Below, piece after piece: positions 36,403-45,160 of a DNA stretch of 64,000 bases. Under the pieces are notes generated by a model that had not been told where the DNA came from, did not search any database, and worked only from the letters and a program-made list of their open reading frames with translations. Origin of the DNA: Bradyrhizobium arachidis (GTDB taxonomy: Bacteria > Pseudomonadota > Alphaproteobacteria > Rhizobiales > Xanthobacteraceae); contig NZ_CP030050.1 in NCBI RefSeq assembly GCF_015291705.1, positions 6,820,001-6,884,000 of the forward strand. Reading direction: 5' to 3'. Position 1 is the first letter of the stretch. Each line of letters starts with the position of its first letter. Position numbers and translations under genes: made by a program.

Positions 36403-37554
36403 TCAACCCGCGAGCGCGCCTTGCACGGCGGCGATGATTCGCTCCTGGTCGGCTTCGGTCAAATAGGCGTGCATCGGCAGGCTGATGACGTCCTGCGACA
36501 GGCTCTCGCAACCCGGCAGGCCGCCCTCGGCGACCGGATACTGCTTGTAGGCGGTCTGCTGGTGCATCGACTTGCCGTAATAGATCGCGGTCGGCACGCC
36601 CTGGGCCTTCAGCGCGGCGGCAAAGCCCTCGCGGTCCGTGCCTTCGGGCAGGCGGATCGTGTACTGCGCCCAGACCGAGGTATTGCCCGGCGCCAGACGG
36701 GGCACGGTGACCACGTTGGACAGACCGCGCGCATAGCGCTCCGCAACCCTGTTGCGGGCGGCGATCTCGTCGTCGAAGATCTTCAGCTTCTCGAGCAGCA
36801 CCGCGGCCTGCATAGTGTCGATCCGGCCAGTGAGCCCGAGACGGACGTTGTCGTATTTGTCGATGCCCTGCCCGTGCACGCGGATGCTGCGCAGCGTGGC
36901 TGCGAGGTCATCGTCATCGGTGAAGATCGCGCCGCCATCGCCGAAGCAGCCGAGCGGCTTTGCCGGGAAGAAGCTCGTTGCGGTGGCGAGGCCGAAGGTG
37001 CCGAGCTTGCGGCCCTTGTAGCTCGCGCCAAAGCCTTGCGCGGCGTCGTCGAGCACGAACAGGCCTTCGTCCCTCGCGATCTCGGCGATTGCGTCGTGAT
37101 CGGCGGGCTGGCCGAACAGATCGACCGGTATGACCGCGACCGGCTTGAGGCGGGCCTTCCGCGCGGTCGCGATGCCGCGCTTGAGCGACTCCGGGCTCAT
37201 GTTGAAGGTCGTCTCGTCGACGTCGACATAAACCGGCGTCGCGCCGGTCCGCGCCACCGGCGATGCGGTCGCGATGAAGGTGAAGGAGGGACACAGCACG
37301 GCATCGCCGGGCCCGACGTTCTTCGCCATCATCACCATCAGGATCGCGTCGGTGCCGCTGGCGCAGCCGATCACATGCTTGGCGCCCGCGTAGGCCGCGA
37401 GCTGCTTCTCGAGCTCGGCGACTTCGGGGCCATTGACGAACTGGCAATGGTCCATCACACGCTTGACGGCCGCATCGAGCGAGGCGCCGAGCCGCTGGCG
37501 CTGCGAGGCGACGTCGACGAAGGGAATGGGTTCGGAACGTAGGTGCTGGTTCAT
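36403..37554 (-). CDS. DegT/DnrJ/EryC1/StrS aminotransferase (nucleotide-sugar)
   Basis: 383 aa from the ATG at 37554 (MNQHLRSEPIPFVDVASQRQ); a start at 37590, ten bases after the upstream stop, is possible. SGTDAILMVMMA, DLFGQPAD, DDAAQGFGASYKGRKLG and the PLP lysine in SFFPAKPLGCFGDGG are present. Such enzymes transfer an amino group to a 3- or 4-keto nucleotide sugar. With the adjacent Gfo/Idh dehydrogenase this resembles the WbpB-WbpE/WlbA-WlbC pair that makes 3-amino uronic acid sugars for O-antigen. Confidence 0.9.
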   Translation of the reverse strand: MNQHLRSEPIPFVDVASQRQRLGASLDAAVKRVMDHCQFVNGPEVAELEKQLAAYAGAKHVIGCASGTDAILMVMMAKNVGPGDAVLCPSFTFIATASPVARTGATPVYVDVDETTFNMSPESLKRGIATARKARLKPVAVIPVDLFGQPADHDAIAEIARDEGLFVLDDAAQGFGASYKGRKLGTFGLATATSFFPAKPLGCFGDGGAIFTDDDDLAATLRSIRVHGQGIDKYDNVRLGLTGRIDTMQAAVLLEKLKIFDDEIAARNRVAERYARGLSNVVTVPRLAPGNTSVWAQYTIRLPEGTDREGFAAALKAQGVPTAIYYGKSMHQQTAYKQYPVAEGGLPGCESLSQDVISLPMHAYLTEADQERIIAAVQGALAG

Positions 37555-37600
37555 GGCCTGGTTCTTGGCGCCTTCTTGCGCGGTCGACATGGAAAGGGTT

Positions 37601-38605
37601 TTAGCCAGCGACGCGGCGCGGGCCCTTGCGGGCAGCCGACGAGGCCGCCGGCCGCGATGGCGTTTCGAGGCAGCGCGTTGCGATCTCGAGGCTGGCGACG
37701 CCCTCGTCACCGGTGACCGCCGGCGTCTCGCCGTGGCGGACGGCCTTGAGGAACGCGATCAGCTCGGCGCGGAGCGGCTCGTCATGGCCGACCGGCAGAT
37801 GCCGCATCGAATAGCTGCCGTCGGGCTTGAAGCCGAAGCATTCGGTGACCTGACGCGTGAGCAGATCGCCCATCACGTATTTGCCGCGGGTCGCGACCGT
37901 GACGCTGCGCGCCTTGAACGGTGTCAACCAGTTGGTGTTGATGTGCGCGAGCACGCCGTTGGCGGTGCGAAACTGCAGGAGCGCGATGTCCTCGCGCTCG
38001 GCGACCGCGCTCGAGAGTTGCGGCTGCACCTCGACGATGTCGGATTCGGTGAACCAGCGGATCAGGTCGATGTCGTGCACGGCGAGATCGATGACGACGC
38101 CGACATTGGACATGCGCGGCGGGAACGGGCCGACGCGGGTGATCGCGATGGAGAGGATGTCCTCGCCGGCGATCGCCTGCTTGACGGCGGCAACCGCCGG
38201 ATTGAAGCGCTCGACATGGCCGATCATCAGCGTCACGCCGGCCTTTTGCGCGGCGGCGACGATCTCGTGGCCCTCTTCCACCGTGGAGGCGATCGGCTTC
38301 TCGACCAGCAGGTGGATGTTCTTGGCGATGCAGGCGAGCGCGATCTCGTGATGCAGATGCGTTGGAGCAGCGATGGTGACGGCATCGACGCCAGCCGCGA
38401 ACAGCTGGTCGAGGGTCTCAAAACCCTGGCAGCCCGCAAGCTCGATGGTGCGGGTCAGGTGCGTCGGCGACGGATCGACCACGCCGACGAGGCTGACGCC
38501 GGGAAGACCGCTCAGCACGCGCGCGTGGTTGCTTCCCATCACGCCGGCGCCAATCACGCCGACGCGCAAGCCGGCCTTTGCCGGTTGAGACACTTTGGAA
38601 CTCAT
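37601..38605 (-). CDS. Gfo/Idh/MocA family oxidoreductase (WbpB/WlbA-like)
   Basis: 334 aa. NAD-binding GVIGAGVMGSNHARVL at the N-terminus, the conserved VEKPIAST lysine-proline motif near residue 100 and GHVERFNPAV with DLAVHDIDLIRWF in the C-terminal domain. It probably oxidises a nucleotide-sugar at C3, feeding the next gene's aminotransferase. A 182-bp A/T-containing gap upstream (38606-38787) likely contains the promoter. The last 20 residues are Arg/Ala-rich. Confidence 0.87.
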   Translation of the reverse strand: MSSKVSQPAKAGLRVGVIGAGVMGSNHARVLSGLPGVSLVGVVDPSPTHLTRTIELAGCQGFETLDQLFAAGVDAVTIAAPTHLHHEIALACIAKNIHLLVEKPIASTVEEGHEIVAAAQKAGVTLMIGHVERFNPAVAAVKQAIAGEDILSIAITRVGPFPPRMSNVGVVIDLAVHDIDLIRWFTESDIVEVQPQLSSAVAEREDIALLQFRTANGVLAHINTNWLTPFKARSVTVATRGKYVMGDLLTRQVTECFGFKPDGSYSMRHLPVGHDEPLRAELIAFLKAVRHGETPAVTGDEGVASLEIATRCLETPSRPAASSAARKGPRRVAG

Positions 38606-38787
38606 CTGATCGAACCCCGATTCAACGCAAATCCCCGGGCCGCTTCTAGCACGGACGTCACATTTGTGGCGAATGCCGGATAAGTCACCCGGACACGATT
38701 TGATTCAAAAAATTACACGTTTCCCGGGCCTTAGACCGCCAAAAGAGGCCGGTTTCGGCCCCGGTCGCGTGATTCGGAGTTTGCTGG

Positions 38788-40200
38788 TTACGACCTTTGA
38801 TAGTCGTCTTCAATCCGGATGATGTCGTCTTCCCCGAGATAGGAGCCGGTCTGGACCTCGATCAGTTCCAGCATGATTTTACCGGGGTTCTCGAGCCGGT
38901 GGACGGCGCCCATCGGAATGTAGATCGACTCGTTCTCGTGCACGGTCTTCACCATCTCGTCGACGGTGACCTGGGCGGCGCCCCGGACCACGATCCAGTG
39001 CTCGGCACGGTGGTGATGCTTCTGGAGCGACAGCCGCCCGCCCGGCTTCACGACAATGCGCTTGACCTGATGGCGCACGCCGTTGTCGACGGACTGATAG
39101 CTGCCCCAGGGACGATGCACCTTGAGGTGCTCCTCGGTAACCTTCGGCGCAACCGTCTTCAGCTTGGTGACGAGGCGCTTGAGCCCGTTGGCATCCTGCT
39201 GGCGCGAAACCAGCACCGCGTCCGCCGTCGCGACCACGACGAGATCGTCGACGCCTTCGAGCGCGACCAGCGCGTGATCGCTGGTGACGTTGCAGTTGCG
39301 GGAATCCTCGAACACCGCGGTGCCATGCGCCGCGTTGCCTTGCGCGTCCTTGTCGGACAATTCCCACACCGCGCGCCAGGAACCGACGTCGGACCAGCCG
39401 CAGGACACCGGCACTACGGCGGCGCGCGATGTCTTCTCCATCACCGCATAGTCGATCGAGATCGCCTTGGCCGCGCCGAACGCCTTCGGCTCCAGTGTCA
39501 CGAAGCCGAGATCGCGCCCGGCCTTGGTGACCGCACTGGACACCGCCTCGACGCTTGCGGCGTCGACCTTGCGATATTCGTCGAGCAGCACGCTCGCCGG
39601 GAACATGAAGTTGCCGCTGTTCCAGAGATAGCCCGAATTGACGTAGTCGGCGGCCTTCACAGCATCCGGCTTCTCGACGAAGCGCGCGACCGTGTGCACC
39701 GTGCCGGAGATCACCTCGCCCGGGCTGATATAGCCGTATTCGGTCGCCGGCCGCTCCGGCTTGACGCCGAAGGTGACGATGCGGCCGGTGCTCGCGGCAG
39801 CCAAGCCCTCGCGGCAGGCTGCGACGAAGGCGGCATTGTCCTGCACGACGTGATCGGCGGCGAGCGCGAGCACGATCGCCTCCTTCGCGCGCGCTTGCGC
39901 AAACACCGCGCCGGCCGCGATCGCAGGACCGGAGTCGCGCCGCATCGGCTCGAGGATGACGTCGGCCTCGATGCCGATCTCGGCGAGCTGTTCCAGCACC
40001 ATGAAGCGGTAGGAGGCGTTGGTGATGACGATCGGACGATCGAACAGCGCAGCATCGGACACGCGCAGCAGCGTGTCCTGGAAGGTCGAGCGCGTGCCGA
40101 ACAGCGGCAGGAACTGCTTTGGCCGCACCTCGCGCGAGGCGGGCCACAGCCGCGTGCCGGCACCGCCGCACATGATCAGGGGGATAATGCGTTTGTCCAT
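38788..40200 (-). CDS. manC: Mannose-1-phosphate guanylyltransferase / mannose-6-phosphate isomerase
   Basis: 470 aa from the ATG at 40200 (ATG at 40206 is possible). The N-terminal nucleotidyltransferase has MCGGAGTRLWPASREVRPKQ with the activator loop and FVEKPD. The C-terminal cupin has HRPWGSYQSVD, QKHHHRAEHWIVVRG and YIPMGAVHRLENPG, as in type II bifunctional PMI-GMP enzymes. It makes GDP-mannose for polysaccharides. The start overlaps the end of the epimerase gene within a few bases, indicating one operon. Confidence 0.93.
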   Translation of the reverse strand: MDKRIIPLIMCGGAGTRLWPASREVRPKQFLPLFGTRSTFQDTLLRVSDAALFDRPIVITNASYRFMVLEQLAEIGIEADVILEPMRRDSGPAIAAGAVFAQARAKEAIVLALAADHVVQDNAAFVAACREGLAAASTGRIVTFGVKPERPATEYGYISPGEVISGTVHTVARFVEKPDAVKAADYVNSGYLWNSGNFMFPASVLLDEYRKVDAASVEAVSSAVTKAGRDLGFVTLEPKAFGAAKAISIDYAVMEKTSRAAVVPVSCGWSDVGSWRAVWELSDKDAQGNAAHGTAVFEDSRNCNVTSDHALVALEGVDDLVVVATADAVLVSRQQDANGLKRLVTKLKTVAPKVTEEHLKVHRPWGSYQSVDNGVRHQVKRIVVKPGGRLSLQKHHHRAEHWIVVRGAAQVTVDEMVKTVHENESIYIPMGAVHRLENPGKIMLELIEVQTGSYLGEDDIIRIEDDYQRS

Positions 40201-40207
40201 TGTCATC

Positions 40208-41197
40208 TCAAACCTTGTGGTAGTCCCGATACCAGGCGACAAAATTGCGGACCCCCTGCTCGATCGGCGTTGACGGCGCAAAGCCGGTGTCGCGCATCAG
40301 GTCCTCGACATCCGCGAACGTTTCCATAACATCTCCCGGCTGCATCGGCAGCAATTCTTTAATCGCCGTCCGGCCCAGGTCGCGCTCCAGAAGTCCGACG
40401 ACATGCATCAGCTCCTCCGGGTGGTGATTCCCGACATTGTAGACCTTGAACGGCGCATTTGCGGCGGCCGGGTCATCCGCAGGCACCAAATCGATCAACC
40501 TCGATACTACGCGGGTGACGTCATCGATATAGGTGAAGTCGCGGCGCATTTTGCCATGGTTAAAGAGCCGGATCGGCCGGCCCTCCATGATGGCGTTCAC
40601 AAACAGAAACATGGCCATGTCGGGCCGGCCCCACGGGCCGTAAATGGTGAAGAAGCGCAGGCCCGTGACCGGCAGCCGGTACAGGTGGCTGTAGGACTGC
40701 GCCATCACCTCGTTCGCCTTCTTGGTCGCAGCATAGAAGCTCACGGGATGATCGGTCCGGTCCTGCACGGAGAATGGCAGTTTAGTGTTGGCGCCATAAA
40801 CGGAGGATGACGAGGCGTAGACGAGATGACGACAGCCGTTACGGCGGCAGCCCTCGAGCACGTTGAGAAAGCCTGCCAGATTGGAATCGACGTAAGCTTG
40901 CGGCTGCTCGATCGAGTAGCGCACGCCGGCCTGGGCCGCGAGATGCACGACCTGCGCAAATCCGTGCCGCGCAAACAGCGTCGCGATGGTGTCGCGGTCG
41001 GCAAGATCGGCCTCGACGAAGGAGAAGCCGGCCTCGTTCCGCAACAGCGCGAGGCGCGCCTGTTTCAGTCCCGGATCGTAATAGCTGTTGAGATTATCGA
41101 GCCCGATGACGGGCCGGCCTTCGCCCAGCAGCTGCCGGGCGACGTGAAAGCCGATGAAGCCAGCGGCTCCCGTGACCAAAATCGCCTGATCCGTCAT
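40208..41197 (-). CDS. UDP-glucuronate 4-epimerase type NAD-dependent epimerase (LspL-like)
   Basis: 329 aa from the ATG at 41197. Extended SDR with TGAAGFIGFHVARQLL, NSYYDPGLKQARLALL (the hallmark of UDP-GlcA epimerases), catalytic SSSSVYGANTKLPF and YAATKKAN. It interconverts UDP-glucuronate and UDP-galacturonate, used in rhizobial LPS core. Next gene downstream is manC. The upstream 187-bp gap separates it from the divergent UPF0104 gene. Confidence 0.88.
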   Translation of the reverse strand: MTDQAILVTGAAGFIGFHVARQLLGEGRPVIGLDNLNSYYDPGLKQARLALLRNEAGFSFVEADLADRDTIATLFARHGFAQVVHLAAQAGVRYSIEQPQAYVDSNLAGFLNVLEGCRRNGCRHLVYASSSSVYGANTKLPFSVQDRTDHPVSFYAATKKANEVMAQSYSHLYRLPVTGLRFFTIYGPWGRPDMAMFLFVNAIMEGRPIRLFNHGKMRRDFTYIDDVTRVVSRLIDLVPADDPAAANAPFKVYNVGNHHPEELMHVVGLLERDLGRTAIKELLPMQPGDVMETFADVEDLMRDTGFAPSTPIEQGVRNFVAWYRDYHKV

Positions 41198-41384
41198 CCT
41201 GTTCCCGCGGGATTCCCAGCTCACGGCGCCTCTTTAGCCGCGGTCGCAAGGGGGTCGCAATAGCCGGCCGCCGTTCATGGCCGCTGCAAATCACCGCTAT
41301 TGCAAGATCGGCGCCAAAACCATACCAAAGCGGCCGAATTCGGCGCCTGGCGTCGGGTAACCCAACCCTGTTCATGCGGGCGAG

Positions 41385-42344
41385 ATGCGCCGAATCCTGC
41401 TTTCTGCGGCCAAGATCCTGATTTCCGCAGCGCTGCTCTATCTGGCGCTGCGCAAGGTCGACCTGTCCGAACTGTTGTCGCGCTTCAACGCGAGCAGCCT
41501 GTTCTGGATCGCCGCGGCGATCGCGGTCACGTTCCTGCAGATCTTCGTCGGCGTGCTGCGCTGGCGCGAGATCAGCGCCGAATGCGGCGCGCCGCTCGAG
41601 CTCGGCCGGGCCATGCGCTACAACGTGATCGGCGCGTTCTTCAACCAGACCCTGCCGTCCGCGATCGGCGGCGATGCGGTCCGGCTGTGGCTGGTCGCGC
41701 GCGCCGGCGCCGGCTGGCGCGCGGCCACCTACTCGATCTTCGTCGACCGCGCGATCGGCCTCATCGCGCTCGCGATCCTCATCGTCGCGAGCCTGCCCTG
41801 GAGCTACAGTCTCATCACCGATCCGCGCGGGCGCTCGGCGCTGCTGCTCCTTGACCTTGTGGCGCTCGCGGGCGGGCTCGGCTTCCTGGTCTTCGGCGCG
41901 CTGAAATGGCGCTGGCTGAAGACCTGGTGGGCCACCCATCACATCCACGCCTGCGCCGTGATCGCCAACCGCGTGATCTTCAACGCCAAGCGCGGACCGA
42001 TCGTCGCGATCCTGTCGCTGTTCATTCACGTGCTCGCCGTCGTCATCGCCTGGTGCGTGGTGCAATCGATCGCCGCACCCGTCAGCTTCGGCCAGACCTT
42101 CCTGCTCATCCCGCCGGTGATGCTGATCACCCTGATGCCGATCTCGATCGCCGGCTGGGGCGTGCGCGAGGCGACCATGGGGCTTGCCTTCGGCTTCGCC
42201 GGGCTTGCCGCCAACGAAGGCGTCAACGTCTCGCTGCTGTTCGGAGCGGTCTCGTTCATCGTCGGCGCGATCGGCGGTCTCGTCTGGATCTTCAGCGCCG
42301 AGAAGGCCGCGCAGGGATCGGCGCCGCTCGGGGTGCCCGAGTGA
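41385..42344 (+). CDS. UPF0104 / lysylphosphatidylglycerol synthase transmembrane family protein
   Basis: 319 aa with about eight membrane helices. The family segment NVIGAFFNQTLPSAIGGDAV (Asn-x3-Pro-x2-xGGD) and PISIAGWGVREATMG are visible. Members of this family act as membrane glycolipid or lipid flippase-like proteins, and several lie in polysaccharide loci. The stop codon overlaps the next GTG start by four bases. Confidence 0.83.
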   Translation: MRRILLSAAKILISAALLYLALRKVDLSELLSRFNASSLFWIAAAIAVTFLQIFVGVLRWREISAECGAPLELGRAMRYNVIGAFFNQTLPSAIGGDAVRLWLVARAGAGWRAATYSIFVDRAIGLIALAILIVASLPWSYSLITDPRGRSALLLLDLVALAGGLGFLVFGALKWRWLKTWWATHHIHACAVIANRVIFNAKRGPIVAILSLFIHVLAVVIAWCVVQSIAAPVSFGQTFLLIPPVMLITLMPISIAGWGVREATMGLAFGFAGLAANEGVNVSLLFGAVSFIVGAIGGLVWIFSAEKAAQGSAPLGVPE

Positions 42345-43360
42345 CCCCGGCCGCCGAAGCCGTTGCCGCCGTGCCCGCGCTGCTTGCTCTTGCGATCTCC
42401 GCGCTGATATCGGCCGGCATCACCTGGACCAGCCGTCCGCTGCTCCAGCGCTACGCATTGGCGCGGCCGAACGCACGCTCCTCGCATCGCATTCCGACGC
42501 CGCAGGGCGCGGGCATCGCGGTCATCGCCGCGACGCTGCTGGTCGCATTGGGCTGGGCCGCCTGGGCCAACCTTGCGATCCCGCCGGCGCTCGTCGTTGC
42601 GACGGTCGTGATCGCAATTGTCGGGTTCGCCGACGACATCGTGTCGCTGCCGGTGCTGGTGCGGCTGGCGCTCCAAGCCGCCTGCGTCGGCGCAGTCGTG
42701 TTCACCGCGCCCGAGACCGCGCGCATCGTTCCGGCGCTGCCGCTCGCGCTGGAACGAGGTCTCATCCTGCTCGCCGGCGTCTGGTTCGTGAACCTCGTCA
42801 ACTTCATGGACGGGCTCGACCTGATGACCGTGGCGGAGGTGGTGCCGGTCACCGCGGCGCTGCTGCTGCTCGGATGGCTCGGTGAACTGAGCTGGCCGGC
42901 CGCGTTGATCGCCACGACGCTGTGCGGCGCCATGCTCGGCTTTGCACCGTTCAACAAGCCTGTCGCAAAGGTTTTCCTTGGCGATGTCGGCAGCCTTCCA
43001 ATTGGCCTCCTGCTCGGCTGGTGCCTGCTGGAGCTTGCCTGGCACGGACAGGCCGCCGCGGCGCTGCTGCTGCCGGCCTATTATCTTGCGGATTCCACCA
43101 TCACGCTGTTTCGCCGCGTCGCGCGCCGCGAGCCGTTCTGGTCGGCACACCGCTCGCATTTCTACCAGCGCGCGACCGACAACGGCTTTACCGTCCCGCG
43201 GGTGACCGGCGAGGTCTTTGCGCTCAACCTCCTCCTTGCGGGGCTCGCCATCCTCACCGTTCGCGCCGGCTCGATGGCTGTCACGGCGATCGCCCTGATC
43301 GCCGGCGCGGTCGCGATCGCGTTCGTCCTGCGGCGGTTCTCGCGCCCTCAGGCGTCCTGA
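42341..43360 (+). CDS. Polyprenyl-phosphate sugar-1-P transferase, WecA/WbpL-like (MraY family)
   Basis: 339 aa from the GTG at 42341. Multi-helix membrane protein with HRIPTPQGAG, GFADDIVSLPVLVRL (the DDxx Mg site), NLVNFMDGLDLMT and FLGDVGSLPIG, then the cytoplasmic HRSHFYQRATDNG loop. It loads the first sugar phosphate (often N-acetylquinovosamine or N-acetylfucosamine phosphate in this branch) onto undecaprenyl phosphate to start O-antigen. Its usual partner reductase, convergent downstream, is a pseudogene. Confidence 0.9.
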   Translation: MTPAAEAVAAVPALLALAISALISAGITWTSRPLLQRYALARPNARSSHRIPTPQGAGIAVIAATLLVALGWAAWANLAIPPALVVATVVIAIVGFADDIVSLPVLVRLALQAACVGAVVFTAPETARIVPALPLALERGLILLAGVWFVNLVNFMDGLDLMTVAEVVPVTAALLLLGWLGELSWPAALIATTLCGAMLGFAPFNKPVAKVFLGDVGSLPIGLLLGWCLLELAWHGQAAAALLLPAYYLADSTITLFRRVARREPFWSAHRSHFYQRATDNGFTVPRVTGEVFALNLLLAGLAILTVRAGSMAVTAIALIAGAVAIAFVLRRFSRPQAS

Positions 43361-43941
43361 GCCGACAGCGCCAGCCGCAAGCCCTCGTCGAGGGAAACCT
43401 CGGGCCGCCATCCCGTCGACATCGCCTTGGAGACGTCGAGTTCGAGCGAGCCGATTAGGCTGTCATACGCGTCCTGCTGGCCGATCGCACCGAGAAGCCA
43501 GCCCAACAGCCGTGGCGACACCCCGAACAGCCGCGGGCTCTTGCCGCACGCCCTGGCCAGGCGCCCGATGAATTCGGGCGTCGAGACCTGCTCCTTGTCG
43601 GCCACCAGGAAGATCTCGAAATTGCTCGCAGGGTCGGGATGCGCCAGTCGCTGCACGATGAACGACGCGAGGTTCTGCACCACGAGGGCTGGATCGCGTG
43701 CTCCTCACGGTTGTGCTGTACCCGCGCGGCGAGATGAACGATGGCGTCGACGCCCTCGAGCGCAGCCTTCCAATCGGTCTCGGGCCCGATCGACTCGACA
43801 ACGACCTCATCGCCATTGCCCTCCCGCCTGCGGAACGCGCGCCGGACCGACCACGCCTAGCACACCAGCGCGGGCACGACATAACGGCCGATGAAGCCGC
43901 TCGCCCCCGTTCACGAGAACGGCCGGCTTGCGTCCGCTCAT
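43348..43941 (-). pseudogene. NAD-dependent sugar epimerase/4-reductase (WbpV/WreQ-like), deleted and frameshifted
   Basis: From the ATG at 43941: MSGRKPAVLV, then a frameshift to SGFIGRYVVPALVC, a TAG, and further DWKAALEGVDAIVHLAARVQ. After that about 130-140 codons, including the catalytic YxxxK region, are missing, and the sequence resumes as VQNLASFIVQRLAHPDPASN and STPEFIGRLARACGKSPRLF to a normal C-terminus. The intact homologues reduce UDP-4-keto-6-deoxy-GlcNAc. No function can remain. Confidence 0.88.
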
Positions 43942-45158
43942 CGTTTCTCCGCCAGTTCCGGGTTATCCAGCAATTCGTCAATCAGCGCGGCATAGGCGTT
44001 CAACGCGGTGACGCGGTCGAACCTCGCGGCTGCCCTCACCGCACGCGCCGTCATCTCGCCGTCATCGGAACGGAAGGCCGCCCGGATCGCCTCGGCGAGC
44101 CGGTCGGCGCGGCCCGGCGACACCACCCAGCCGAGCCCGTTTTCCACCACCGTCAAAGCGGCCTCGGCCTCCGGCTCGGAGACCAGCACCACCGGACGGC
44201 CGACCGCCAGCAAATTGTAGAACCGGCTCGGCACCGACACTCCCGCGACGTCCTTCCGATACGGAATGATCCAGAGATTGGCGGATGCCAGAAACGCCTC
44301 GAGCTCGGCATCCTCGACCCGCCCAACGAAGGAGACATTGGCGAGGTTCGCCTCAGCCTGCAACTGCTTCAGCCGCTCGAAACCAATGCCCCAGCCCGAC
44401 AGCAGGAAATGAATGTCCGGCTCGTCCTTCAGGAGCCGCGCCGCCTCGAACACGATCTCGGGATCGTGAGTGAAGCCGAGATTGCCCGAGAGGCCGACGA
44501 TGAAGCGCGCGGGAATCGCCTGGCGGAACGGATTGTCCGAGGTGATCGGACGCGGCGCCGGTGTGAGCGTCGCCCAGTTCGGGATGAAGCGGATCTTGTT
44601 CCGCCTCATGCCGGAATAGCTGAGCAGCGGCCGCTCCGCGTCGCGACCGATGGTGATGACCGCGTTGAGTGCGCGGAACATCAGGCTGTTGGCGGCGCGC
44701 ATCGTCCGCGTGACGATCGAGCAGGGCTTGAGGATGCCCGCCATCACCAGAACGTCGGGAAAGAGGTCGTGCATGACCAGCGCCGAGCGTGCGCCCTTGA
44801 GCCTCGCTGCCGCGGCGACGGCATAAGGCAGCATGAACGGTGCTGTGACGGTGAGCACGACGTCGCCTCGCTTCAATTCCCGGATCAGCGCGAGGAAGAT
44901 GCGCGCTGCGAACAGCAGCTCGGAGGCACCGCGCCGCACCAGCGCTGCCTTGCCCGTGATCCGGTTCTTGACGGCGACGACGCGCGGCTTGCCCGGGCCG
45001 ATCTGCGAGGCCGGCAATGCGCCGGGCGAGCCCGATAGCACGACGACCTCGCGATCCCCGGCGATGCGGCAGGCGATTTCGGCCATGATCGCCGCGGTCG
45101 TGCTCGGATCGGGCGGATAATGCTGGCTCGCGACGACGATCTTGCCTTGGGACTGCAT
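43938..45158 (-). CDS. GT4 glycosyltransferase, WbuB-like
   Basis: 406 aa from the ATG at 45158. The N-terminus KIVVASQHYPPDPSTTAAI is typical of WbuB/WbpY-type transferases with a long lid helix. SGNLGFTHDPEIVFEAARLL (donor-binding) and the EX7E-like VSVPSRFYNLLAVGRPVVLV are seen. It would add the second sugar of the O-antigen repeat after the WecA/WbpL-type step. Its stop codon overlaps the start of the reductase pseudogene by four bases. Confidence 0.87.
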   Translation of the reverse strand: MQSQGKIVVASQHYPPDPSTTAAIMAEIACRIAGDREVVVLSGSPGALPASQIGPGKPRVVAVKNRITGKAALVRRGASELLFAARIFLALIRELKRGDVVLTVTAPFMLPYAVAAAARLKGARSALVMHDLFPDVLVMAGILKPCSIVTRTMRAANSLMFRALNAVITIGRDAERPLLSYSGMRRNKIRFIPNWATLTPAPRPITSDNPFRQAIPARFIVGLSGNLGFTHDPEIVFEAARLLKDEPDIHFLLSGWGIGFERLKQLQAEANLANVSFVGRVEDAELEAFLASANLWIIPYRKDVAGVSVPSRFYNLLAVGRPVVLVSEPEAEAALTVVENGLGWVVSPGRADRLAEAIRAAFRSDDGEMTARAVRAAARFDRVTALNAYAALIDELLDNPELAEKR

Positions 45159-45160
45159 GG

